Source: Candidatus Omnitrophica bacterium UBA6233
Lineage (GTDB): Bacteria; Omnitrophota; Gorgyraeia; Gygaellales; Profunditerraquicolaceae
Length of the DNA: 26,012 nucleotides
Direction: 5' to 3'
Assembly: GCA_002440965.1 (NCBI GenBank)
Contig: DJWJ01000028.1
Location: 1-26,012, forward strand
Part shown: in pieces, positions 1 through 6,059 of the stretch
Position numbering within the stretch: position 1 is the stretch's first letter
How the letters are laid out: each line of letters opens with the position of its first letter
Notes under the pieces: model-generated
Told to the model about the DNA's origin: nothing
Databases searched by the model: none
The model's input: only the letters and a program-made list of their open reading frames with translations
Program-made: the position numbers and the translations under genes

Positions 1-27
1 GGATCTATTGACTAATCCCTTTTTTAA

Positions 28-61
28 AGAAAAAACCGGCCTATTCTTGAAATAGACCGGC
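28..61 (-). terminator. Intrinsic terminator of the exosortase-associated gene
   Basis: On the minus strand an 11-bp stem (plus-strand arms 35-45 and 51-61, one G-T pair, 5-nt loop) is followed by a run of six T. It lies 26 nt past the stop codon of the 88-540 gene, as expected for a Rho-independent terminator. Confidence 0.85.
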
Positions 62-87
62 TATCATACGCAAAGCTTGAGATTCTT

Positions 88-540
88 TTACCAGCTTAAT
101 ATTTTAAGTTTCAACCCGTCTCTATCCGGATGGTTTACTTCATACTCCGGGGCCACCAAAGGCTTGTCATAAGGGGGAAAACCGCAGGTAGCAAAATCCG
201 CTATTCCCGCGACCTCACGCTTGACTCCATCAGCCAACCCTTTACCCAGACCGATAGTTAAGCCGAGAAAAATATTGGTATTCACAGCCTCATCGCTAAT
301 CCCTTCGGGAATATCCACCCAAGCTGATACCGCATTCAACACGCCATCTCCTGCCTTGCTAATCGGAGAATTGGCATAAGCCTGCTTGCTGTTATTAAGC
401 GAATCTAAGAACGTGGAAGTCCCGGCGTTTATATTAAGGGGAGGCGCGGTATAAACAAGCGGCATTTCCGAAGCTTGCGCGCAGGCATAGAAAGTTAAAC
501 CTGAAAATATCACCATGATTATCAAGAGTATTTTTCCCAT
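88..540 (-). CDS. Exosortase system-associated protein, TIGR04073-like
   Basis: Predicted exported protein of 150 residues. An N-terminal hydrophobic signal peptide (about residues 3-24, ending ACAQAS) is followed by a small domain with the features I associate with the TIGR04073 exosortase-associated family: a region with WVDIPEGI, a Gly-rich helix GLTIGLGKGLADGVKREVAG, then a D-x-A-T-C-G-F-P segment and a proline-rich tail. The molecular function of this family is not known. It co-occurs with exosortase/PEP-CTERM protein-sorting systems linked to exopolysaccharide. The start is supported by AGGAGGT placed 5 nt upstream. The gene is monocistronic: it has its own promoter, a cyclic-di-GMP-type riboswitch in a leader of about 280 nt, and a terminator just after the stop. 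No exosortase is visible in the window. The family assignment is from memory of the pattern and is moderately sure. Confidence 0.7.
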   Translation of the reverse strand: MGKILLIIMVIFSGLTFYACAQASEMPLVYTAPPLNINAGTSTFLDSLNNSKQAYANSPISKAGDGVLNAVSAWVDIPEGISDEAVNTNIFLGLTIGLGKGLADGVKREVAGIADFATCGFPPYDKPLVAPEYEVNHPDRDGLKLKILSW

Positions 541-566
541 CTTTTACCTCCTTGTCCATCAGAACA

Positions 567-598
567 ACACCGGCGCAATTCCGCTTAGCGCCGGGTGT
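567..598 (-). promoter_or_regulatory. GC-rich leader hairpin before the exosortase-associated gene
   Basis: Arms 567-576 (ACACCGGCGC) and 588-598 (GCGCCGGGTGT) are complementary apart from one bulged base and would form a stable hairpin in the mRNA leader, between the riboswitch terminator and the ribosome-binding site (plus 546-551). It has no clear T tract, so it is probably a leader or mRNA-stability hairpin rather than a second terminator. Confidence 0.5.
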
Positions 599-611
599 CT
601 AGTCGCTCCCA

Positions 612-646
612 TAAAATAAAAAAGCCCTTAAAAAGGCTAAGGGCTT
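612..646 (-). terminator. Riboswitch-associated intrinsic terminator (expression platform)
   Basis: On the minus strand a perfect 9-bp stem (plus-strand arms 622-630 and 638-646, 7-nt loop) is followed by a T-rich tract. It lies directly downstream of the GEMM-like aptamer and upstream of the coding region, the position of a transcriptional expression platform. The 5' base of the stem overlaps GGTAA (plus 645-649), which can alternatively pair with TTACC in the 3' strand of the aptamer (plus 666-670). Aptamer folding and terminator formation may therefore be linked. Confidence 0.85.
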
Positions 647-654
647 ACCGGATT

Positions 655-745
655 CTCTCCGCTTTGGTAACGCAGCCTCCCCGCTATTCTTAGCGGAGAC
701 TGTCGCTTTGCGTCCCAAGGTTACCCTTGGTTTGCCTTTATCAGC
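655..745 (-). promoter_or_regulatory. Cyclic-di-GMP-I (GEMM) class riboswitch aptamer
   Basis: The minus strand carries the conserved GEMM-I core. GGCAAACC (plus 729-736) leads into a P2 stem closed by a GTAA tetraloop, then GGGACGCAAAGC (plus 705-716), then a second hairpin with CCGCT/AGCGG arms (plus 681-685 and 692-696), and a 3' strand with GTTACC. The GNRA tetraloop and the GGACGCAAAGC string are the hallmarks of this class. The base I align with Vc2 G20 is G, which favours c-di-GMP over cGAMP, but that alignment was done by eye. It sits in the leader of the exosortase-associated gene with a terminator behind it. Confidence 0.88.
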
Positions 746-765
746 AAATACTCTGATTGTCAACT

Positions 766-806
766 CTTCGACTTAGCTTGTCGTTGCTAGCCAAGCCAAG
801 TCGAAG
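766..806 (-). repeat. 15-bp leader hairpin upstream of the riboswitch
   Basis: Arms 766-780 and 792-806 are complementary over 15 bp with one G-T pair and an 11-nt loop. The hairpin would form at the 5' end of the predicted transcript, between the promoter and the aptamer. It has no T tract. It may protect the 5' end of the RNA or insulate the aptamer. Confidence 0.6.
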
Positions 807-828
807 TATCAAATTCCATTAACGCTAA

Positions 829-858
829 AGTATAACATATTTCTTATCAATCCGTCAA
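829..858 (-). promoter_or_regulatory. Sigma70-type promoter for riboswitch and exosortase-associated gene
   Basis: TTGACG (plus 853-858) and TATACT (plus 829-834) are separated by 18 nt on the minus strand. Transcription would start near 822 and give a leader of about 280 nt carrying the hairpin, riboswitch and terminator. Confidence 0.75.
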
Positions 859-952
859 GGTGATGGAAAAATTAAATACCGAGAGAAAATGCCAGAGAAG
901 GGAAGAAAATCCAATCCGCCCTGCCTAATAACCTATAAGGAACCGTTAATTC

Positions 953-2707
953 TTAACTGGAGGGAACAGGAGTCAATCTTAAAATATCCCTCTCGGGTTT
1001 AGTTTCAATCAAAAAATCCTCCAGCGTAAGATTGAGCCCTGTGTCATCAAATAATTGATTATATTTGCCGGTTATAAACAGTTCATTAAACAGGTAAATA
1101 TATAAAAGGTGAACCAGGGATTCGGTGTAAGCGGGGATGTCTTCCAGCATTTTTTGTTTCTGTTTATCGTCGAGTCCGGGAAGAATCTTAATTATCAAAT
1201 CCTGGTTCAATAATCTTTCAAACAGTTCATTCTTGCCCTGGCACAAATATTCGATATCCGTAGTTCCGCCGATTTTCTTCAAATGCTGCCCGATTTCCGG
1301 CCCGAGGCATTCCCTGACTGCGTTTTTATAGAACTTCTTCCGCCGGCACTCTTTGGAGTTTAAAGACCATGCCAGATTAAATGTCTTTCTGCCTAAGAAA
1401 GGATAAAACGGCTGGATGCCGTAACTGTTAAAAAAAACTCCGCTTTTTTTAAGAATGTAATCCTTTTTTATATCGTAACCGGATACCTGTCGGGACGGCC
1501 TTAACGCCTGGATTGCGTAAGGGTATTTGCTGACGTATATCTTTTTATGTTTCAATACGCGCCAAAACATTCTTAAAGGGACAATTCGTTGTTTCAAACG
1601 GTTCTTAAGCTTATTCAAATATAATCTAAATGGCCTCTTTGCCATGCGGAACGGATTAAGCTGCTGGTCAGCTCCGTCACCGAGAAAGACCACCGATAGG
1701 CCTTCCCGGCAAAGGATATTCGCGAATTCATTGGTCAGAAACAACCCTACTTCGAATACCTGCCCTTCCGTCCTCCAGACAATATCGGGAAGATCCCGCA
1801 ATCGGTCATCCCCCACCACAGCCGTCAGATGCCTGACTTTTTCATATACAGCCGCACAGCGGGAAGCGGCAGAGATCTCATTAACTTTCTTTCCACCTAT
1901 AGTGACGGCGGTTATCTTCTTAAAAAGCTGCTTATTAAGAAAGTGCATCATTAAATTGCTGTCAAAACCGGAGCTTAGCGCCGCGCCTATCTCCGGGGCA
2001 CCGGACAGCGCGGACAACCTCTCGACCTCTTTTCCGATAGAAGAAACCAGATTTCTCTTTGCGCTATCTGAAGAAATTCTTATCTCATTTCGCCGAATTT
2101 TCTGAATCTCTACCAACCGTGTCTTCGAGTCGAGAATAATTATCTGCCCCGGTAGTAATTTACACACTCCTTCTACTAAGGTGGCCTCGTTGGGGATAAT
2201 CACTCTGCTATAAAGAAAATCTCTGGCGGCTTCCTGATTCAGCTTCCTTGGAAACCCACCGTTTCTTAAAAGAATCCTTAAGCTATTACAAAAAAGATAT
2301 TTTTCTTTTGCCTTTGCATAAAGCAACGGCGCTTGGGATCCATTTTCGTCCTGAAAGATATAGCCTTTTTGTCTGGTAAAATCCCAGATAAAAACTGTAA
2401 AAATCCCTTCTAATAATGAAAACGAGGACTCTCCTTCTTTTAAATAAAGCTCGGCTATAAGACTAACATCATCTGTATCTTTGCCTGGTGTAAGCTTTTC
2501 CCTTAATTCTGAAAGGTTAGAAATATAACCCGTGGCCCCGCAAAGAATTCCTTTGTCCTTGTTAAAAACAAAGTTCTTTGCCGGCCTGTCTCCGATGCCT
2601 ATCCTTTGGACGCAAAGTGAAACCGGACCACACGATAAACATCCATCCTTAATTACCGAGTCACTTTGTGGAGAATGATAATTTAAAATTACGCTTAACA
2701 GATTCAT
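953..2707 (-). CDS. Asparagine synthetase B-like protein, probably not glutamine-hydrolysing
   Basis: Two-domain protein of the AsnB (class II glutamine amidotransferase plus ATP-pyrophosphatase) superfamily. The N-terminal half (about 1-165) keeps family landmarks such as LEGIFTVFIWD at about 99-109. There is no Cys at position 2, the nucleophile that releases ammonia from glutamine, so amidotransferase activity is unlikely. The synthetase half has a diverged PP-loop SSGFDS (about 245-250) in place of SGGxDS, and GDGADQ (about 343-348) at the usual GEGADE site. I chose ATG at 2707 (584 aa); an in-frame TTG at 2722 would add five residues but has no better ribosome-binding site. It stands alone between the riboswitch unit and tRNA-Phe. 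Such AsnB paralogues often modify peptides or surface polysaccharides, so I do not assign asparagine synthesis. Confidence 0.8.
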   Translation of the reverse strand: MNLLSVILNYHSPQSDSVIKDGCLSCGPVSLCVQRIGIGDRPAKNFVFNKDKGILCGATGYISNLSELREKLTPGKDTDDVSLIAELYLKEGESSFSLLEGIFTVFIWDFTRQKGYIFQDENGSQAPLLYAKAKEKYLFCNSLRILLRNGGFPRKLNQEAARDFLYSRVIIPNEATLVEGVCKLLPGQIIILDSKTRLVEIQKIRRNEIRISSDSAKRNLVSSIGKEVERLSALSGAPEIGAALSSGFDSNLMMHFLNKQLFKKITAVTIGGKKVNEISAASRCAAVYEKVRHLTAVVGDDRLRDLPDIVWRTEGQVFEVGLFLTNEFANILCREGLSVVFLGDGADQQLNPFRMAKRPFRLYLNKLKNRLKQRIVPLRMFWRVLKHKKIYVSKYPYAIQALRPSRQVSGYDIKKDYILKKSGVFFNSYGIQPFYPFLGRKTFNLAWSLNSKECRRKKFYKNAVRECLGPEIGQHLKKIGGTTDIEYLCQGKNELFERLLNQDLIIKILPGLDDKQKQKMLEDIPAYTESLVHLLYIYLFNELFITGKYNQLFDDTGLNLTLEDFLIETKPERDILRLTPVPSS

Positions 2708-2742
2708 CTCGATTTTCTTCAAAACGCTTGAATAATAAACAA

Positions 2743-2773
2743 ATTATATTAAATTATTCGTACGCTATCGCAA
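2743..2773 (-). promoter_or_regulatory. Possible promoter of the asparagine-synthetase-like gene
   Basis: A perfect TATAAT (plus 2743-2748) lies 36 nt before the ATG at 2707. The best -35 is TTGCGA (plus 2768-2773), with a long 19-nt spacer. The -10 box is good and the -35 weak. Confidence 0.45.
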
Positions 2774-2895
2774 ACGCAATTGAACCCTTGCGCTTTGGCA
2801 TATGGACTAGCTACACCGGCTTTAAAACCTTGTGATAACCTGCCTTTTACAAAAATTATAGGAAATTATGACACGGAGGAGAAGGAGAATTTAAG

Positions 2896-2967
2896 TGCCG
2901 AGAGAGAGAATCGGACTCCCCACGCCGGCCTTTTCAGGGCCGCGCTCTACCACTGAGCTATCTCGGC
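2896..2967 (-). tRNA. tRNA-Phe (anticodon GAA)
   Basis: A complete 72-nt cloverleaf reads on the minus strand. It has a 7-bp acceptor GCCGAGA/TCTCGGC, a D arm GCTC-AGTGGTA-GAGC, an anticodon stem CGGCC/GGCCG with loop CTGAAAA (anticodon GAA), a 5-nt variable loop, a T stem GGGAG/CTCTC with loop TCCGATT, and discriminator A. CCA is not encoded. Position 55 is C where nearly all tRNAs have U (pseudouridine 55). It stands alone, with protein genes on both sides. Confidence 0.93.
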
Positions 2968-2987
2968 GGATATTAAGCTATTTAATC

Positions 2988-3015
2988 TTTTTACCACAAA
3001 TAACGGAAAAATCAA
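2988..3015 (-). promoter_or_regulatory. Possible promoter of tRNA-Phe
   Basis: TTGATT (plus 3010-3015) and TAAAAA (plus 2988-2993) are 16 nt apart on the minus strand. They lie about 20 nt before the mature tRNA 5' end. This is a weak match in an AT-rich gap. Confidence 0.35.
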
Positions 3016-3058
3016 GCAGATTAAGCAAAAGGTCAGCCTGAAATCAGATTGGCTTCAG

Positions 3059-3160
3059 TTAAGCTTTTTTTCTGGAAAATATCCAGAAAAAACAAAATAC
3101 AGTAAGACTAACAATCAAACCCCAAGAAACAATCAAAAATAACCATCCGGCTACGCTCAT
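3059..3160 (-). CDS. MetS-like small subunit of the NSS symporter (33 aa)
   Basis: A 33-codon gene starts at the ATG at 3160, in an ATGA overlap with the stop codon of the 527-aa symporter gene, which implies translational coupling. The product is a single transmembrane helix: MSVAGWLFLIVSW at the N-terminus, a continuous hydrophobic stretch to about residue 28, and a positively charged tail SRKKA. This size, topology and position directly behind an NSS transporter match the MetS-type small subunits known from Corynebacterium MetPS and many other bacterial NSS operons, where the peptide is needed for transport. The identification rests on context and topology; such peptides have little sequence to compare. 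Confidence 0.8.
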   Translation of the reverse strand: MSVAGWLFLIVSWGLIVSLTVFCFFWIFSRKKA

Positions 3161-4740
3161 TTTACCCCTTGTGCCTGGCCTACCGTCCGGAAGATTTTCC
3201 TACTTTTATTTCTCCAGGCAATCTTTACTGATATTGCTAGAGTCGAAAATAACACGAATAACCCAATCCGGGTAGCCAGGATAAACGGCTGGTTATCTGC
3301 CGAAACATTCTTCATTAAAATAACCGGCAGCCACTCCTGGGCAAACCACATCCCAAAGATTATAAACAGAAATGCCGGAGTAATATATTTAATTATAAAT
3401 TTATATACTTTAGGCACCCGCATATCCGCGCCCTTATGTATCTCATCCCAAGCTTTATCCATCCCTAAAACCCAGGCAAACAATATTACTTCTATCGTGG
3501 CAAAAAGCACCAAAAAGAAAGTCCCGCCCCAAAAATCCAGTTCATCCACAACGCCTCTGCCAAGGAAAAATATTGCCGGCTGGCAAAGTAAAAACGAAAC
3601 AATTCCAAATATAGTTACTGCTTTCTTGCGGTTAATATCAAACTCATCTTCCAGGAAAGCAATTGCCGGCTGCGCCAGAGAGATTGACGAAGTAATCCCC
3701 GCCAAAAACAAAAGAAAAAACCAAAGAAAACCCAACAGATTTGCTAAAGGCAGTTGATTAAGGACAAGCGGCATTGTAACAAAACCGAGGTTAAAGACTC
3801 CGGAACGGGCAATATCGCCTATTTGCGCCGGACCAAAAAATACAAAAGCCGCGGTAATGACAATGCTTCCTCCGATAATAACTTCGGCGAATTCATTCAT
3901 CGCAGAAGCGGTCAATCCGGAAAGGACCACGTCATCCTCCTTTTTCAAATAGCTGGCGTAGGTAAGAATTACCCCGATGCCGACACTGAGGGTAAAGAAT
4001 ATCTGTCCGGCTGCCTCAAGCCAGATTTTGGCGGATTTCAGGGCGCTAAAATCTGGGTTCCACAGGAACCCCATCCCATTACTAACGTTCCAAGCCGGAT
4101 GAAGCGGATTAGGAGTTCCTAGAGTTAATACGCGCGCCATCAAGACAAAACCAAAAATAAAAAGTAAACCAAGCGCCCATTTGCATATTTTTTCGATACC
4201 TCCGCGGATACCAAAATAAATCACCCAGATATTAATTATAAAGGTAATTAAGAAAAATATATACGCCGGGGCTAAGCCTTGAAAATAAGAATTCTGTTCA
4301 AGCCCCTGGAACCCTCTTAAAAAAGACTGCATATCCGCCTGAGCAGTAATAAAGCTATACTTGCCAAAGAGCGCGAAAAAACTATAGGCCAAGGCCCAGC
4401 ATTCAATATAACTATAATATATAAAAATAACCAACGGCCCGAAAATGCCGATTACCCCGAAATATTTAATGAATTTGTTTTTCTTCCATACGCTATGGAA
4501 TATGCCCGGAGCTGTTCCGTGTTCAAAGCCGCCGCCGTAACGGCCGAGGGTCCATTCAACCCACATCAAAGGTATACCTAATAAAAGAAGGGATATAAAA
4601 TAAGGGATCATAAAGGCGCCGCCGCCGTTAGAAGCTGCCTTAGCCGGAAAGCGTAAAAAATTTCCCAAGCCTATGGCTGAACCGGCAACTGCCAGAATAA
4701 TCCCCAAACGAGAGCTCCAGATGTCTCTAGTTTTGGCCAT
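3157..4740 (-). CDS. LeuT-like sodium-coupled amino-acid symporter (NSS/SNF family)
   Basis: Polytopic inner-membrane transporter of 527 residues that imports an amino acid with Na+. TM1 has the signature GSAIGLGNFLRFP (about 20-32), followed by NGGGAFMIPY and GIPLMWVEWTLGRYGG, very close to what I remember of LeuT. The segment around TM6-TM7 (TYASYLKK, then NEFAEVIIGGS) keeps the Glu that in LeuT (E290) removes the chloride requirement, so transport is probably chloride-independent. The TM8 Na2-site motif AGITSSIS is also present. The start overlaps the end of the upstream protease gene by 14 nt and the stop overlaps the MetS-like gene by 4 nt. The exact substrate cannot be read from the sequence. 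Confidence 0.93.
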   Translation of the reverse strand: MAKTRDIWSSRLGIILAVAGSAIGLGNFLRFPAKAASNGGGAFMIPYFISLLLLGIPLMWVEWTLGRYGGGFEHGTAPGIFHSVWKKNKFIKYFGVIGIFGPLVIFIYYSYIECWALAYSFFALFGKYSFITAQADMQSFLRGFQGLEQNSYFQGLAPAYIFFLITFIINIWVIYFGIRGGIEKICKWALGLLFIFGFVLMARVLTLGTPNPLHPAWNVSNGMGFLWNPDFSALKSAKIWLEAAGQIFFTLSVGIGVILTYASYLKKEDDVVLSGLTASAMNEFAEVIIGGSIVITAAFVFFGPAQIGDIARSGVFNLGFVTMPLVLNQLPLANLLGFLWFFLLFLAGITSSISLAQPAIAFLEDEFDINRKKAVTIFGIVSFLLCQPAIFFLGRGVVDELDFWGGTFFLVLFATIEVILFAWVLGMDKAWDEIHKGADMRVPKVYKFIIKYITPAFLFIIFGMWFAQEWLPVILMKNVSADNQPFILATRIGLFVLFSTLAISVKIAWRNKSRKIFRTVGQAQGVK

Positions 4741-5215
4741 TAAGAAACCATCTTTCTAGTTTCTCCAGAGTTTTAGAAATCGGCGGGCTTAATTTATCAC
4801 CAAAAGCCAATACCTTCGGTTGTATGGCCAGAATTATTATATCTACGGCCTGGAGGCTGTTTTTAAGATAGCCGATTGCCAGGCTTATCGAAGCATCGTG
4901 AGTAGAGAAAAAATTTACCGTTTGGATATCTTCTCCTTCCAAAATCCTGATTTCTCCGGCCTCTCCGCCAAAGTCAACAGCATCAATCAATAGAATAGTA
5001 TCTGGTTTATCCTTAATAATTTTACCCAAATAATTCTCGGGGCTTGAGCCTGAATCATAAACCAGGTAAGGGGTTTTATCCTGTATACGAGTAGCCAGAA
5101 TCGAGCCTATTCCGTCGTCACTGCGTAAATTATTGCCGATACCCAAAATGACCACTTTACCGATGAGGTGCAGTTTAAGATGTCCGAGCGTATCCAAATT
5201 AGAATTTTTTTCCAT
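4727..5215 (-). CDS. hycI: Hydrogenase maturation protease, HycI/HyaD family
   Basis: Nickel-sensing endopeptidase that clips the C-terminal tail from the hydrogenase large subunit after Ni-Fe insertion. From the ATG at 5215 (162 aa, normal for the family) the motifs are GIGNNLRSDDGIG (25-37, first metal-binding Asp), IDAVDFGGEAG (78-88, second Asp) and FSTHDASI (103-110, metal-binding His). The reading frame is open for 28 more codons upstream, but those overlap the MazG-like gene and lie before the conserved start of the fold, so I use 5215. It overlaps its neighbours on both sides (17 nt and 14 nt). Its likely substrate is the NuoD-like large subunit at 14151-15353, which has a matching cleavable extension. 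Confidence 0.9.
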   Translation of the reverse strand: MEKNSNLDTLGHLKLHLIGKVVILGIGNNLRSDDGIGSILATRIQDKTPYLVYDSGSSPENYLGKIIKDKPDTILLIDAVDFGGEAGEIRILEGEDIQTVNFFSTHDASISLAIGYLKNSLQAVDIIILAIQPKVLAFGDKLSPPISKTLEKLERWFLNGQN

Positions 5216-5507
5216 GTCTGTACGGCCGGCCTTTATTAAATTCCATTTTTTTAACCAGGGCTTTCTCCAAATCGATCTTTCTGGCCCCGCAGTAATCAAA
5301 GATACGGATACAGCAATCCGCCAACTCTTCCGCTAAATCTTCCCTCTTGCCGTGATTACGCATCGCTTCCAGCGCCTCGGACAACTCCGAATGCATAAGC
5401 GCGATCAGTTCTCCGTCGTTACGAACATCCTCCCACCAACCTTTGGATTTGGCTATTTTATGGCAATCCCTGATTAGATTTTTTATGGTCCTTGTTTTTA
5501 CCTGCAT
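5199..5507 (-). CDS. MazG-like nucleotide pyrophosphohydrolase
   Basis: All-alpha NTP pyrophosphohydrolase fold, 102 residues. The metal-binding pattern is visible as HSELSEALEAMR (about 39-50) and EELADCCIRIFDYCG (about 60-74), matching the ExxE and ExxxD helices of the MazG/dUTPase superfamily. The ATG at 5507 is preceded by GGAAGG about 9 nt away. It overlaps the lipoprotein gene before it by 50 nt and the HycI-like gene after it by 17 nt. The substrate is unknown; such small stand-alone forms usually act on non-canonical or excess NTPs. Confidence 0.85.
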   Translation of the reverse strand: MQVKTRTIKNLIRDCHKIAKSKGWWEDVRNDGELIALMHSELSEALEAMRNHGKREDLAEELADCCIRIFDYCGARKIDLEKALVKKMEFNKGRPYRHGKKF

Positions 5508-6045
5508 CGATCAATCCTTCCTTTTGTTTTTTGATTGTTCCGGTTGTCAAAGATTCAAAAATTGTCTTGGCAATTGTTTCCTTTCCGTAAGTGCTGGGAC
5601 TGGATATTTCTATAAGCGTAGATCTTTTATTCAACTCCGTCAAAAATATCCCCACCGGAGTGGTGTCTTCTTCGGAAACATATACCGCGATCATATCTTT
5701 ATCCAGGTCATCGCAATAAATATAGGAGCCGGTTTCTTTCAAAATTAACCTGATTTTATTATGGCAGGTAATCAAATCAAAATTAAATTCCTTTTTTATG
5801 GCTCCGCTTCTTGTATCTTCCAAGACTTTTGTTGAAACCCCGAGGAAACCTTTACAGGCTTCTCTTGGGCTTACGCAACCGCTGGCTAAAATTACAAATG
5901 ACAAAACACAAATGACAAATGAATGACAAAACACAAATGACAAATGACAAGATTTATGTTTTGTCATTTGTAATTTGACATTTGCCTGCCTGCCGGACAG
6001 GCAGGGATTTATCTCGGATTTATTTCGGATTTTGGATTTAAACAT
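5458..6045 (-). CDS. Lipoprotein of unknown function with repeat-derived signal peptide
   Basis: The mature part (after Cys at about residue 57, lipobox LASGC) is about 139 residues and I do not recognise it; it has the look of a small periplasmic alpha/beta domain. The N-terminal region is unusual: residues about 12-55 are encoded by a copy of the window's palindromic repeat, giving CLSGRQA and then a hydrophobic run rich in SFV/VIC units that passes into the lipobox. GGAGAG 6 nt before the ATG at 6045 supports that start. An internal ATG at 5967 would give a more normal signal peptide (MTKHK, then the hydrophobic stretch). A DUF799- or GNA1162-like role cannot be argued from the sequence. 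Confidence 0.6.
   Translation of the reverse strand: MFKSKIRNKSEINPCLSGRQANVKLQMTKHKSCHLSFVFCHSFVICVLSFVILASGCVSPREACKGFLGVSTKVLEDTRSGAIKKEFNFDLITCHNKIRLILKETGSYIYCDDLDKDMIAVYVSEEDTTPVGIFLTELNKRSTLIEISSPSTYGKETIAKTIFESLTTGTIKKQKEGLIDAGKNKDHKKSNQGLP
5888..6039. repeat. Long palindromic repeat, copy A (with GC-rich core)
   Basis: An AT-rich element built from ACAAATGACAAA units and their complement TTTGTCATTTGT, followed by the core palindrome CCTGCCTG-CCGGA-CAGGCAGG (5985-6005) and GATTTAT/TTTGGATTT ends. The order and orientation match copy B. Unlike copies B to E, it lies inside a reading frame and encodes the N-terminal part of the 5458-6045 lipoprotein. Confidence 0.8.
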
Positions 6046-6059
6046 TCGCTCTCCTTTTC

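Larger units (their letters stand above)
541..952. other. Non-coding stretch: promoter, riboswitch, attenuator; remainder empty
   Basis: This 412-nt gap holds the control region of the 88-540 gene: Shine-Dalgarno, a GC-rich hairpin, an intrinsic terminator, a GEMM-type aptamer, an upstream hairpin and a sigma70-like promoter, all on the minus strand. From about 860 to 952 I see nothing recognisable. No obvious intrinsic terminator for the upstream asparagine-synthetase-like gene is visible there. Confidence 0.8.

Noticed and set aside
2780..2830. A third, degenerate copy of the 41-bp element (GCTTTGGCATATGGACTAGC)
   Set aside because: Only short stretches agree and the second hairpin is missing, so chance similarity cannot be excluded.
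3059..3110. Intrinsic terminator made by the TTCTGGA/TCCAGAA dyad at the end of the MetS-like gene
   Set aside because: The dyad lies within the coding region and the run that follows is A rather than T on the transcribed strand. No convincing terminator was found between this gene and the tRNA.
5888..5975. Short tandem ACAAATGACAAA units as a CRISPR array or simple microsatellite
   Set aside because: Units are irregular, have no unique spacers of constant length, no cas genes are near, and the pattern is part of the long palindromic repeat family.
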